A stretch of 64,000 bases of DNA from Prochlorococcus sp. AG-418-O03 (GCA_003213855.1 QCMJ01000003.1:80547-144546), one strand, 5' to 3'; shown: positions 19,388-28,084, counted from the stretch's first letter. Numbers and translations: made by a program. Notes: generated by a model from the sequence alone, not told the origin.

Positions 19388-20754
19388 TAATTTATTAAGA
19401 GCTCCGAACCAAAGTATTGAGGAAACTGGTTATGCCTGGTATGTAGGCAACGCTAGATTAATCAATTTATCTGGACGTTTATTAGGAGCTCACATTGCTC
19501 ACTCTGGACTAATAGTCTTTTGGGCGGGAGCAATGATGCTCTTTGAGGTTAATCATTTTACTTTTGATAAACCAATGTGGGAGCAAGGTTTAATCTGTAT
19601 GCCACACGTTGCAATGTTTGGCTACGGAATAGGCCCAGGTGGTGAAGTTACTGATATCATGCCTTTCTTCCAAGCAGGCGTGGTTCATTTGATAGCTTCC
19701 GCTGTGCTTGGTTTTGGTGGTATTTATCATTCATTAGCAGGTCCAGAAAAACTTGAAGAAGATTTTCCATTTTTCTCCACCGATTGGAGAGATAAAAATC
19801 AAATGACAAATATCCTTGGATATCATTTGATTGTTCTAGGTGTAGGTGCATTAGCATGGTCAGTAAACTGGTGTTTTATTGGTGGTGCATATGACACTTG
19901 GGCACCTGGTGGTGGTGAAGTCAGACTTGTAAATCCAACGTTAGATCCAAGAGTTATTCTTGGTTATCTATTCAGATCTCCATGGGGGGGGTGCTGGTTC
20001 AATAATCGGTGTTAACTCAATTGAAGATATTGTTGGCGGACATGTTTATGTGGGTATTACTGCAATTATTGGAGGAATATTCCATATCTTTACTAAACCT
20101 TTTGGATGGGCAAGAAGAGCATTCATCTGGAATGGTGAAGGACTATTAAGTTATGCTCTAGGTGGAATTTGTGTTGCAAGTTTTATTGCTTCAACATTCA
20201 TCTGGTTTAATAACACTGCTTACCCTTCCGAGTTTTATGGTCCAACAAATGCTGAAGCTTCACAGGCTCAAAGCTTTACTTTCCTTGTGAGAGATCAAAG
20301 AATTGGAGCTAACGTAGGTTCAACAATGGGACCAACTGGTCTAGGTAAGTATCTCATGAGATCTCCTACTGGTGAAATTATATTTGGTGGTGAAACAATG
20401 AGATTTTGGGATTTCAGAGGTCCATGGTTAGAGCCTTTAAGAGGACCTAACGGATTAAGCCTCGAAAAAATCCAAAATGATATTCAGCCTTGGCAGGTAA
20501 GAAGAGCTGCTGAATATATGACTCATGCTCCTAACGCTTCTATCAACTCTGTTGGTGGAATTATTACTGAGCCTAATGCTGTTAACTTCGTTAATTTAAG
20601 ACAATGGTTAGCTGCAGCTCAATTCTTCCTAGGATGGTTTACATTCATCGGTCACCTTTGGCATGCTGGACGTGCTAGAGCAGCCGCTGCTGGTTTCGAA
20701 AAAGGAATCGACAGAAAGAGTGAACCAGCTCTAGAAATGCCTGATTTAGACTAA
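19371..20754 (+). CDS. psbC: Photosystem II CP43 protein, with a one-base frameshift in this sequence
   Basis: Starts at GTG (METPFNNLL) inside psbD. Residues 1-207 read normally through six-helix antenna protein sequence ([35 protein letters not shown]) to RSPWGG. There, a run of eight G (19984-19991) shifts the frame, giving a stop at 20013-20015. Deleting one G restores [21 protein letters not shown] and a clean frame to the stop at 20754 (LEMPDLD). CP43 is the inner PSII antenna and its large lumenal loop helps hold the Mn cluster, so it is essential. An assembly or sequencing error is the simplest explanation. Confidence 0.95.
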
Positions 20755-20767
20755 TTTCTATCTCATC

Positions 20768-20801
20768 AAAAAAGCCCTATCTTTTGATAGGGTTTTTTTT
20801 T
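20768..20801 (+). terminator. Intrinsic terminator after psbC (may serve both strands)
   Basis: A-run, then CCCTATC, TTTT loop, GATAGGG, then nine T. The seven-pair stem plus A/T flanks can act for psbD-psbC on the plus strand and, through the A-run, for maf on the minus strand. Confidence 0.9.
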
Positions 20802-20812
20802 GCTCAATTTTA

Positions 20813-21424
20813 TTATCTATATAAATTTCCCCTGAGCCATGGCAAACTTAAACCCATTACATTGCTGAAACAACCCTCTATTTTTTCTATATATTTACCG
20901 CCTATACCTTCCAAGGCAAATCCTCCGGCGCAATATAAAGGTTCGTTTGTGTCTACATAACTCTTGATTTCCCAATCCTCCAAATTAGAAAAATAAACTC
21001 TTGAACTTACTGTTTTTTTTATTACTTCTGTGATTTTAAATATTTTGGAAGTTGAATCAAAATTCCCAATTATTAGAGTATGACCAGTATGTAAAAATCC
21101 AAATTCTCCAGACATTTTTTTCCATCTAATAAATGCCTCCTCTTTATTAGATGGTTTTCCATAAGCTTCTCCTTTAAATTCAAAAATTGAATCGCACCCA
21201 AGTATTTCCAAAGGACCATAATTAAATTCTTCGGGCAATAATTTGTTTTGAATATTTTCAGATAAACTATTAGCCTTTTGAAAAGATAATTCCAAAGCTA
21301 AATTAAATATATTCTCTTCTCGAATAGTAGTTTCATCAAAGTCACTTGATATTTGGATAAATTCGATTTGACAATTTTCTAGTAATTTCTTTCTAGATTG
21401 AGAAGCAGAGGCTAGAATTAACAC
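20813..21424 (-). CDS. maf: Maf-like nucleoside triphosphate pyrophosphatase
   Basis: 203 residues from a GTG start. The N-terminal phosphate-binding [10 protein letters not shown] (residues 6-15), [14 protein letters not shown] (the usual A.D.i catalytic region, here CDSIF) and [28 protein letters not shown] match Maf proteins. Maf enzymes hydrolyse modified or non-canonical nucleoside triphosphates and have been linked to septum inhibition. Monocistronic, converging on psbC. Confidence 0.93.
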   Translation of the reverse strand: MLILASASQSRKKLLENCQIEFIQISSDFDETTIREENIFNLALELSFQKANSLSENIQNKLLPEEFNYGPLEILGCDSIFEFKGEAYGKPSNKEEAFIRWKKMSGEFGFLHTGHTLIIGNFDSTSKIFKITEVIKKTVSSRVYFSNLEDWEIKSYVDTNEPLYCAGGFALEGIGGKYIEKIEGCFSNVMGLSLPWLRGNLYR

Positions 21425-21490
21425 AAATTTTTTACCAAATTATAATTCAATTTAATAATTAATAAATTTTAAAATTAATATAAATTACTA

Positions 21491-23020
21491 ATGGAGTTAG
21501 AAGCAAAATTACATGAAATAAGGAAACCAATAATGGTCCTTGGTACTTCCAGTGCGGCAGGGAAATCATTAACGGTTACTGCTATTTGTAGGATTCTTAA
21601 AAATTTAGGAGAAGAACCAATACCTTTTAAAGGACAAAATATGAGTAACAACGCTTGGGTTGATTGGGAAGGTGGAGAGATGGCATATTCACAAGCACTT
21701 CAAGCTTTTGCTTGTGGTATTAATCCCTCTGTAGAGATGAATCCCATTTTATTAAAACCACAAGGAAACTCAATAAGTGAGGTGATTCACCTTGGCAAAA
21801 GCATAGGGACCACAACTGCACAAAATTACTATAAAGATTGGTTTATTCCAGGCTGGGAAGTAATTAAAAAAAGTTTAAAGTCTATTTATGAACGGAATCC
21901 GAATTGCCGTTTAATTATCGAAGGGGCTGGGAGTCCGGTAGAGATGAATTTGATTCATAGAGATCTAACTAATTTAAAAGTTGCTAAATATTTAAATGCA
22001 AATTGCATTTTGGTTACTGATATTGAAAGGGGAGGGGTATTTGCACAAATAATTGGTACCCTTGAATTAATGAAGCCTGAAGAAAAGAAGCTTATTAAGG
22101 GAATTATTATAAATAGATTTAGAGGAGACCTTTCATTATTTGAAGATGGGAAAAAATGGATAGAGAATAAGACTCAAATTCCTGTTATTGGAATTATTCC
22201 ATGGTTAAATGATTCATTTCCTCCAGAGGATTCTTTAGATTTAATAGAAAAAAAATCACTTTCTAAAAATCCTGAAATCAAAGTTGGAATTATAAAATTA
22301 CCATCTATTAGTAACTTTTCTGATTTTGATCCACTAGAAAATGAAGAAACAATATTAATTGAATGGATTAGAAAATCACAAAACCTAAGTAAGTATGACT
22401 TCATTATTTTGCCGGGCAGTAAACAAACGATTAAAGATCAAATATTTCTTGAAAATTCTGGTTTATCTCAGGATATAAGGGACTATTCAAATAACGAAGG
22501 AAATATTATTGGAATATGTGGAGGTTTACAAATGTTAGGTACTACACTTAAAGATCCTTATTTTAAAGAAGGTTCCAAAAATTATTCTGAACAAAAAATT
22601 AAAGGTATTGGATTACTACCATTAAAAACGACTTTCTTCAAAAAAAAATTAACACGTCAAATCAACTCTAAATCCATATGGCCGTGCCAAGCAGAAATTA
22701 ATGGATTTGAAATTCATAATGGTCAAACTGTATTAGATGATATCCAAAGTTCATTAAAGATTAATCCTATTTTTGAAAATTCAGATCTTGGTTGGTACAA
22801 AGAAAATAATAAAGGCGGAACTATTGCAGGAACGTACATTCATGGGATCTTTGAAAATGACATTTGGAGAGAGCAATATATTAATTTAATAAGGAAGAGT
22901 AAAAATCTACCAATATTAAATAAAAAATCAATATCTTATAAAGAGAAGAGACAATCCATTATTGATAATCTTGCGAATGAATTCCACAAACATTTAAATC
23001 TCAAATCGTTTTTAAGTTGA
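21491..23020 (+). CDS. cobQ: Cobyric acid synthase
   Basis: 509 residues. N-terminal ATPase-like domain with VLGTSSAAGKSLTVTAICR (P-loop) and GAGSPVEMNL; DIERGGVFAQIIGT is typical of CobQ. The C-terminal glutamine amidotransferase domain has the nucleophile Cys in IIGICGGLQMLG and the His in GTYIHGIFEN. It amidates four carboxyl groups of adenosylcobyrinic acid diamide in B12 synthesis, in line with the known B12 production of picocyanobacteria. Overlaps the ferredoxin gene start by four bases. Confidence 0.96.
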   Translation: MELEAKLHEIRKPIMVLGTSSAAGKSLTVTAICRILKNLGEEPIPFKGQNMSNNAWVDWEGGEMAYSQALQAFACGINPSVEMNPILLKPQGNSISEVIHLGKSIGTTTAQNYYKDWFIPGWEVIKKSLKSIYERNPNCRLIIEGAGSPVEMNLIHRDLTNLKVAKYLNANCILVTDIERGGVFAQIIGTLELMKPEEKKLIKGIIINRFRGDLSLFEDGKKWIENKTQIPVIGIIPWLNDSFPPEDSLDLIEKKSLSKNPEIKVGIIKLPSISNFSDFDPLENEETILIEWIRKSQNLSKYDFIILPGSKQTIKDQIFLENSGLSQDIRDYSNNEGNIIGICGGLQMLGTTLKDPYFKEGSKNYSEQKIKGIGLLPLKTTFFKKKLTRQINSKSIWPCQAEINGFEIHNGQTVLDDIQSSLKINPIFENSDLGWYKENNKGGTIAGTYIHGIFENDIWREQYINLIRKSKNLPILNKKSISYKEKRQSIIDNLANEFHKHLNLKSFLS

Positions 23021-23271
23021 AAGAAAAAAAAAATATAAAAGTAATTTGGCCAAACAATAAAGAAACATTTGTTTCAGATGGTGATGACTGGTTTTCTTCT
23101 GCAAAAAAAGCAGGTTTAGAAATCCCTACTGGCTGCCTCACAGGAAGTTGCGGAGCCTGTGAAATAGATGTAAATGGTTCAACAGTAAGAGCTTGTATAA
23201 GTGAAATTAAAAATAATAAAAAATGTATGTTACGGGTTTCTTTAACTACAGACCCCTTTTGGGAAAAATAA
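23017..23271 (+). CDS. Plant-type [2Fe-2S] ferredoxin-like protein
   Basis: 84 residues from a TTG that overlaps the cobQ stop (TTGA). The cluster motif is C-x4-C-x2-C (CLTGSCGAC, residues 40-48) with the fourth Cys in VRACIS near 60, i.e. a beta-grasp 2Fe-2S protein. The sequence is basic at both ends rather than acidic like photosynthetic PetF, so it is a divergent ferredoxin. Coupling to cobQ suggests an electron-donor role in cobalamin metabolism, but that is inference. Confidence 0.88.
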   Translation: MKEKKNIKVIWPNNKETFVSDGDDWFSSAKKAGLEIPTGCLTGSCGACEIDVNGSTVRACISEIKNNKKCMLRVSLTTDPFWEK

Positions 23272-23284
23272 ATTCCCCTAAACA

Positions 23285-23395
23285 TTACCTATACAACAGA
23301 TAAAGGAAAACATAGTAAAAAAATGATCCTAAAAATGTGTTTAATAGAATAACCTTCTTTTTAATTTTTGATGAGGCAATAATATAGCTACCCAA
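23285..23395 (-). CDS. Possible small membrane protein, 36 residues
   Basis: Minus-strand frame starting at a TTG (23393-23395) and ending TAA at 23285. It encodes GSYIIASSKIKKKVILLN followed by a hydrophobic helix FLGSFFYYVFLYLLYR: a basic loop between membrane segments. The frame stays open upstream (YFISFPILFHFLG), giving another helix but no ATG. It may be a real two-helix mini-protein with a mis-assigned start. No Shine-Dalgarno seen. Confidence 0.35.
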   Translation of the reverse strand: MGSYIIASSKIKKKVILLNTFLGSFFYYVFLYLLYR

Positions 23396-23441
23396 AAAAT
23401 GAAATAGGATTGGGAAAGATATAAAGTATCTAAAATATAAA

Positions 23442-23639
23442 TTACGAATTCTTTTCCCAAAACAGATAAAGATTTGAAAACTGGTTTTTAGTATCTACTA
23501 TTGCGGTACTTGTTGAGATCAACTTCCATCCTGCAGAATTACGTTTTTTTATAATTGCTGCAAGTTCGTTTTCTTGTCTTTGAGTATTTGCATTTCCGAC
23601 TGCGTAGTATATATCAAGATCATTTTCTAATTTTGCCAT
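23442..23639 (-). CDS. Small hypothetical protein
   Basis: 65 residues, ATG start, soluble. IIKKRNSAGWKLISTSTAIVD resembles the short DUF4177-type folds (a beta strand ending GWKLISTSTA), and the end LYLFWEKN is typical of such proteins. I cannot assign a function. Isolated on the minus strand downstream of cobQ. Confidence 0.65.
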   Translation of the reverse strand: MAKLENDLDIYYAVGNANTQRQENELAAIIKKRNSAGWKLISTSTAIVDTKNQFSNLYLFWEKNS

Positions 23640-23731
23640 TTTTTAAGGTGGTGCTTTTTCAGAGTTAATATTACTCAATCTTTCATCGTTAATGGAAAAG
23701 ATTCGATAGGGTGTTTGTAAATAAGACATAT

Positions 23732-23836
23732 ATGATATTACCTTCACCCCAAATTGCGATTGGATTACTGCTTATAAGTATTGGAATAGTAGTTACTTTT
23801 GATATCAAAATTGATCGATTTAAAAGTAAAGAGTAA
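23732..23836 (+). CDS. Possible single-helix membrane protein, 34 residues
   Basis: ATG at 23732 to TAA at 23836. One hydrophobic helix (PQIAIGLLLISIGIVVTFDI) with a charged tail KIDRFKSKE. Topology and composition look like a real mini-protein of the type common in picocyanobacteria, but there is no clear ribosome-binding site. Confidence 0.4.
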   Translation: MILPSPQIAIGLLLISIGIVVTFDIKIDRFKSKE

Positions 23837-23891
23837 AAGAAAAAAGTTGAATATCTGGGGAAATAACTATATTAATTTGATCAAATAATAA

Positions 23892-24494
23892 TTAAATTAA
23901 GAATAAAAAACATCCTGCAATAAATCCACTTAAATGCCCTAATAAACTTACACCTGGTAAAAAAGAGAACATCAAACCTATCAGGCATATTATCTTTAAC
24001 ATTTTTTGAACTTCATAATTGGACTTAAAACCAATTTCTTTACCTAAAAAATATTTCTTTCCATAAAAAGAAGTTAATAGTAAGAATCCAAATAAAGCAT
24101 AAATTATTCCACTAAATCCTAAAGCGGCATAATTCGGATAGATATTAAAATACGATAAGATCTTTTCGTAAACCCAGATAATTAAAAAATTTAAAAAAGA
24201 ACAAATTAAAATAAATTTCAAATAAAAAAATCTTCTCTTAATACCTAGTCTCATCAAAAAATATCTAGTGATGATTATCCCACCGAGATTACTTAATAAA
24301 TGATTTAAATCTGAATGAGTTATAATTGATGTGAAAATCCTATGTGGTTGATCACTAATTAATTTTGGTACAAAGTAAAAATATTCTTTATCAATAACTC
24401 CAATTAAATCTGTAAAAATAAAAACTGAGATTAAAAAAAATCCAGTTATAAGATACTGCCAGTCATATTTTGATATTGAATTATTAAAAGGCAT
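23892..24494 (-). CDS. Rhomboid-family intramembrane serine protease
   Basis: 200 residues with six predicted membrane helices. Rhomboid hallmarks: the HSDLNHLLSNLGG stretch in helix 2, the catalytic Ser in ALGFSGIIYALFG, and the catalytic His in LLGHLSGFIAG near the C-terminus. Rhomboids cleave membrane proteins within the bilayer. The Gly-x-Ser-Gly and His are both intact, so it should be active. Substrate unknown. Confidence 0.9.
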   Translation of the reverse strand: MPFNNSISKYDWQYLITGFFLISVFIFTDLIGVIDKEYFYFVPKLISDQPHRIFTSIITHSDLNHLLSNLGGIIITRYFLMRLGIKRRFFYLKFILICSFLNFLIIWVYEKILSYFNIYPNYAALGFSGIIYALFGFLLLTSFYGKKYFLGKEIGFKSNYEVQKMLKIICLIGLMFSFLPGVSLLGHLSGFIAGCFLFLI

Positions 24495-24581
24495 TTTTTA
24501 GTTTTAAATTAAAAAATATCTTCTTAAATAGAAGAAAAGACCATGAAAGGGTCTTTATTAATATCTTAATTTATATTGCCT

Positions 24582-24740
24582 TTAGTAAGCTTTGCAATGA
24601 GAGCTTGTTGGGTGGTCTTTGCATTCTTTTTCCCAATAATCTTGTCTATGGTCTTTAGGTAGTTGATAATTAAAATCATGCATTCTCCAAATATCTGAAG
24701 TTGCATTTCTAAGAGCAGTAAATGGAGTGGTGAGTCTCAT
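24582..24740 (-). CDS. Small hypothetical protein with strong ribosome-binding site, 52 residues
   Basis: Minus-strand ATG at 24738-24740 to TAA at 24582. Begins MRLTTPFTALRNATSDIWRM and ends with a Cys/His-rich tail (KECKDHPTSSHCKAY). An AGGAGG sits five to six bases ahead of the ATG, the clearest Shine-Dalgarno in this region, so the gene is very likely expressed. No membrane helix. Two Cys and several His in the last 15 residues could bind metal. Function unknown. Confidence 0.65.
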   Translation of the reverse strand: MRLTTPFTALRNATSDIWRMHDFNYQLPKDHRQDYWEKECKDHPTSSHCKAY

Positions 24741-25087
24741 AAAACCTCCTATATCTCTACTCCTTAATTATCCTCCTATTCAATTGAAATTAATAGAGTA
24801 TTAATACCCGAGTATTACTGCTTTGTGGTTGTCGCGACTATCTTTTCCCATTCAGTAGGAGTAGAGATAATTCAGAAGTCAAAAGCACTTCATCTACTTT
24901 GTAGACAGTGAGGTGCATAAGACTCATAGAGAACGAATCTGACACCTTCAGAAACTAAAAAAATCCGGAGAGGGTGTAATACGACTTCAACCTCAGAGAA
25001 CACTATAGAACTCGCCTGAGCATGTTTTTCATATCGTAAATCAAATTCCCGACAACAAGCCCGCCAACGAGAGAAAAGTTAACAAGA
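24741..25087. other. GC-richer intergenic block with hairpins, no assigned gene
   Basis: About 350 bases, of which 24830-25080 are clearly GC-richer than the surroundings. On the minus strand several small stems can form (CTCAG/CTGAG, TCTGA/TCAGA, GAAGT/ACTTC). Two short minus-strand frames are protein-like without a start codon: one ends GNLIYDMKNMLRRVL, the other (about 57 codons) ends YESYAPHCLQSR. It may be a structured RNA, a long leader for the 52-residue gene, or a decayed gene. Confidence 0.5.
24966..24976 (-). repeat. Partial copy of the tRNA-Ser 3' end (possible attachment-site remnant)
   Basis: CGGAGAGGGTG here is identical to 26146-26156, the acceptor end of tRNA-Ser(CGA) plus one flanking base, in the same orientation. 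Similarity continues weakly (TAATACGA against GGATTCGA). The copy lies downstream of the tRNA 3' end, as expected for an integration site duplicate. Confidence 0.45.
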
Positions 25088-25726
25088 CTATTTAGCTCTT
25101 ACGAAATTTCTATTTAATTTAAAATTAAATGATAGGCTTATCCTATCTTCATCAGATAAATTAATCTCAACACCGTGAGGTACCCAAGCAGGAAAAACAA
25201 CTAGTAAATTTTCTTTAGGTGAAATTGTATTTATTGCATAGTCATAACTTTGCAGTTGGTAATCTTTTTTAAAATGACCCATATATTCTGTTGAAATAAA
25301 GTCAGCTTCATTAAAATTCCTATAAAAAAGAAATCTTCCTCCTTTAATCTCTTTTGGGACTTTAATGTAAAACACTCCTGAATAAGTTAAGCCAGAATGT
25401 GTGTGGGGTATATTCGAAGAACCTTTTGGACTTATATTTAACCAAAAATTTGTTAACAGCAAGTCTCCTTGTCGACTGATTTGATGTATTGCATTAACTG
25501 CATTTATTATTTGGTTTAATAAATGATTTGTTCCTGGAAGATTGTTTAAATCTCGTATATCTTTTGAATGATATCCGTTAAGACCAGTATTACTTTTACT
25601 TACACCATCTTTATCATTTTCCCTTATTAGATAAGCCTCATTTTGTAATCGCTCTATATTTTCATTTAGTTCAGCTGTCCAAAACTGTGTTGGGAAACAA
25701 AAACCAGGCTTAATCTGAAATTTCAT
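25088..25726 (-). CDS. Putative 2OG-Fe(II) oxygenase, TIGR02466-like
   Basis: 212 residues, ATG start. It has an iron-binding pattern with HTHSGLTYSGVFY in the middle and PHGVEI ... DRISLSFNF near the end, where His and Arg would bind iron and 2-oxoglutarate. This resembles the TIGR02466 group of putative dioxygenases common in marine cyanobacteria and cyanophages. Substrate unknown. The gene lies between tRNA-Ser and the partial tRNA copy, so it may have been brought in by integration. Confidence 0.82.
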   Translation of the reverse strand: MKFQIKPGFCFPTQFWTAELNENIERLQNEAYLIRENDKDGVSKSNTGLNGYHSKDIRDLNNLPGTNHLLNQIINAVNAIHQISRQGDLLLTNFWLNISPKGSSNIPHTHSGLTYSGVFYIKVPKEIKGGRFLFYRNFNEADFISTEYMGHFKKDYQLQSYDYAINTISPKENLLVVFPAWVPHGVEINLSDEDRISLSFNFKLNRNFVRAK

Positions 25727-26146
25727 TTTTAATCAAGTCTTCAAATACAATAGTAGCCTTACGCTTTAAAATTTTAAAAAGATATTATCTTTAAAAAAAA
25801 ATATTTTTATTTTCTCTTTTTGAAATGAGTAAGGTACAAATTAGAGTAATTAGCTAGAACTAAAAGCAATAATAAAAAAAACTATTTAAATAGTTCAAAT
25901 TAATTTTTAACATTTAACTACTTTTCAATCTATCGTCAAATAATTAGAGAGGGAACTCTTAGCTTTAACTTTTATGACTAATCCACCAACAGATTTTTAA
26001 ATTCCCACCAACAACAATTATTCTTTCAGATTAAATTTAAGAACTAGTTTTAAATTTTAATAGATGTGAAATTAATTTTTAGCTATAAACTCAGGGTAAT
26101 TTTAATAAATTTGTCTTCCGTGAAATGGAATAATTTTAAATCGTAC
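25727..26146. other. AT-rich intergenic region, no gene seen
   Basis: 420 bases, extremely AT-rich. No convincing reading frame (the ATG near 25827 opens only ten codons). It contains a perfect 16-base palindrome, AACTATTTAAATAGTT, at 25880-25895. It separates the oxygenase gene from tRNA-Ser and lies within the possible integrated segment. Confidence 0.6.
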
Positions 26147-26230
26147 GGAGAGGGTGGGATTCGAACCCACGAATAGTTACCTATTAAACGATTTCGAGTC
26201 GTTCGCTTTCGACCACTCAGCCACCTCTCC
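26147..26230 (-). tRNA. tRNA-Ser (CGA)
   Basis: 84 bases on the minus strand. Acceptor ends GGAGAGG/CCTCTCC pair; the D arm has GCTGAGTGG; the anticodon stem AACGA/TCGTT closes the loop CT-CGA-AA; a long variable arm follows (class II); the T arm has GGTTCGAATCC-like sequence. CCA is not encoded. Reads UCG codons. Confidence 0.96.
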
Positions 26231-26293
26231 TACTATTTATTAAGTATGAACAAAATAAACAGAAAATTATGAACTATGTAATTATCTTAATTT

Positions 26294-27316
26294 TTAATTC
26301 CACCCTGCATCTTTCATCAATTTAATAGCTAAAGAATTTTTTTCTCCAAGTTCTTCTACAGTGACACTATCAGGTATAAACTCTCCAAAATTCTGCACTA
26401 TTTCATTCTGATTAACTTCCTTTAAAGGATGTTCAAAAGTTGGAGCAGCTAAACCTTTACTTCCTTCTGGAGATGCCAAGAATTCAAGCAACTGAACAGC
26501 TTCTTTTTTATTTGTAGCATATTTTGCAACGCCACCAGCACTTATATTTACGTGCGCAGGAATAGGAGTAAGGACCTTCGTTTTTTTCGCGTACAAAGCA
26601 TCTCTTCTTCCATTAACACCCCCTAACATTCTTGCTACGTAATAGTGATTAACAATTCCTACTCCACATTTTTTCTTAGAAACTGCTCTAATTATTGCAA
26701 TATCGCCTGGGAAAAACGGTTTTGAAACGTTTGAAATCATTCCGCTTAGCCAAGCTTTAGTTTCTGATTCACCTTTTTGAATTATTTGATTAGCAACTAA
26801 AGATTGATTATATGGACTTTTTCTATTTCTTAAACATACTTTGCCTTTTAAAGAAGGATCAGCCAAATCAGTGTAATCATTAATCTTGCTAACATCTACC
26901 ACTTTTGGATTGGCTATCATAACTCTAACTCTTCTGGTTAATGCATACCATTCCTTGTTTGGATCTTTTAATCCAACAGGAACATCATTTTCTAAATTAG
27001 AAGATTCTACTGGTTGCAGTAATCCAGCTTTGGCTGCATTAGTAATTCTTGCTGCATCTACTAACAATATTAAATCTGCTTGGGAATTCTTTCCTTCTCG
27101 TTTCAATCTTTCAATTAAAGAAATTCCTGCTGCCTCTATAAGCCTAACTTTAATTCCTGTTTCTTCTGCAAACTTTTTATAAATACTTCTATCTGTATTG
27201 TAATGTCTACCCGAATAAACTTTGACTTCTTTTTCTGTTGAATTAGCGGGTATATTAACGTTTAGCAAAAATGTACATGTTAGTGCTGAATAAAAAAGTT
27301 TTTTGAGATTTTGCAC
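26294..27316 (-). CDS. futA: Iron(III) ABC transporter substrate-binding protein (FutA/IdiA)
   Basis: 340 residues starting at GTG with a signal peptide (about 1-26, ending PANSTEK). The mature protein opens VKVYSGRHYNTDRSIYKKFAEETG, the characteristic start of FutA/IdiA iron-binding proteins with an iron-ligand Tyr in SGRHYN. GDIAIIRAVSKKKCGVGIVNHYYVARM contains the Tyr pair typical of the iron site. It delivers Fe(III) to the FutB/FutC importer and may protect PSII under iron limitation. Divergent from the PiuC-like gene, pointing to a shared iron-responsive control region. Confidence 0.95.
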   Translation of the reverse strand: MQNLKKLFYSALTCTFLLNVNIPANSTEKEVKVYSGRHYNTDRSIYKKFAEETGIKVRLIEAAGISLIERLKREGKNSQADLILLVDAARITNAAKAGLLQPVESSNLENDVPVGLKDPNKEWYALTRRVRVMIANPKVVDVSKINDYTDLADPSLKGKVCLRNRKSPYNQSLVANQIIQKGESETKAWLSGMISNVSKPFFPGDIAIIRAVSKKKCGVGIVNHYYVARMLGGVNGRRDALYAKKTKVLTPIPAHVNISAGGVAKYATNKKEAVQLLEFLASPEGSKGLAAPTFEHPLKEVNQNEIVQNFGEFIPDSVTVEELGEKNSLAIKLMKDAGWN

Positions 27317-27418
27317 TTTTTAAAATTAGTATCTATGGTTACTTTATCTCTAACTACATAACAGGGGTTCTTAAAGATATTTTCTATACCTCAATTTGTA
27401 TCATTTTTAATAGAAACA

Positions 27419-28084
27419 ATGAATTATTTAACTCATCAATTAATAAATCCTCAAGAAATAAATCTTTTAAAGAAAAATCTAACTCTAAAAGATTTACCAT
27501 GGGAAGATGGCAAAAAAACTGCTGGGAATCACGCTGCAAAAGTTAAAAATAATCTTCAGCTAGATAGAAGTTCTAATATTTCAAAAAAATGTACTGAATT
27601 GATTGAAAAAAAAATGCTCAATGATGTTCTAATAAAAAGTTTTGCTTTACCTAAAAGAATTCATGGAACAATGATTACTAAATCATTGGAAGGGATGAAA
27701 TATGGGAGACATATTGATAATGCTTATATGCCAACTGGAAGGGCAGATTTATCATTCACTATTTTTCTTAATGAAAAGGATAAATATACAGGGGGTGAAT
27801 TATTAATTGAAAGCCTAAATTCAGAAAGTAAATTTAAACTCGATGCAGGAGGTATAATAATATATCCTAGTACATATTTACATTCCGTTTTAGAAGTTTT
27901 ATTTGGTGAAAGATTAGTTATTGTTGGTTGGATAGAAAGTTATATAAAAAGTATCGAGGAAAGAGAATATTTATTTGACCTAGATGCTGGAGCAAGAAGT
28001 TTACTTGCTAAGCATGGCAGATCTGATGAATTAGACCTTATCTTTAAATCCTATTCAAACTTGCTTCGTACATTAGGAGATTGA
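27419..28084 (+). CDS. piuC: PKHD-type Fe(II)/2-oxoglutarate hydroxylase, PiuC-like
   Basis: 221 residues of the PiuC/YbiX family: LPWEDGKKTAGNHAAKVKNNLQL at the N-terminus, the iron-binding H-x-D in YGRHIDNAYM, the second His in PSTYLHSVLEV, and ERLVIVGWIES with the 2-oxoglutarate Arg. The C-terminal FDLDAGARSLL helix is also typical. In proteobacteria piuC lies near iron-uptake receptors and is iron-regulated. Here it is divergent from futA, in keeping with a role in iron acquisition or storage. Confidence 0.93.
   Translation: MNYLTHQLINPQEINLLKKNLTLKDLPWEDGKKTAGNHAAKVKNNLQLDRSSNISKKCTELIEKKMLNDVLIKSFALPKRIHGTMITKSLEGMKYGRHIDNAYMPTGRADLSFTIFLNEKDKYTGGELLIESLNSESKFKLDAGGIIIYPSTYLHSVLEVLFGERLVIVGWIESYIKSIEEREYLFDLDAGARSLLAKHGRSDELDLIFKSYSNLLRTLGD

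Noticed and set aside
19344..20754. Two separate genes in place of psbC (a truncated CP43 and a second protein starting at a TTG near 19960).
   Set aside because: The two pieces join perfectly as CP43 when one G is removed, and the second piece has no ribosome-binding site or independent homology.
24780..25087. tmRNA, RNase P RNA or 6S RNA in the GC-rich block.
   Set aside because: I looked for a tRNA-like acceptor, a tag-peptide reading frame, the RNase P core and the 6S closing stem and did not find them. An unnamed structured RNA remains possible.
25827..25860. Short plus-strand frame (MSKVQIRVIS) in the AT-rich gap before tRNA-Ser.
   Set aside because: Ten codons only, no ribosome-binding site, nothing protein-like.
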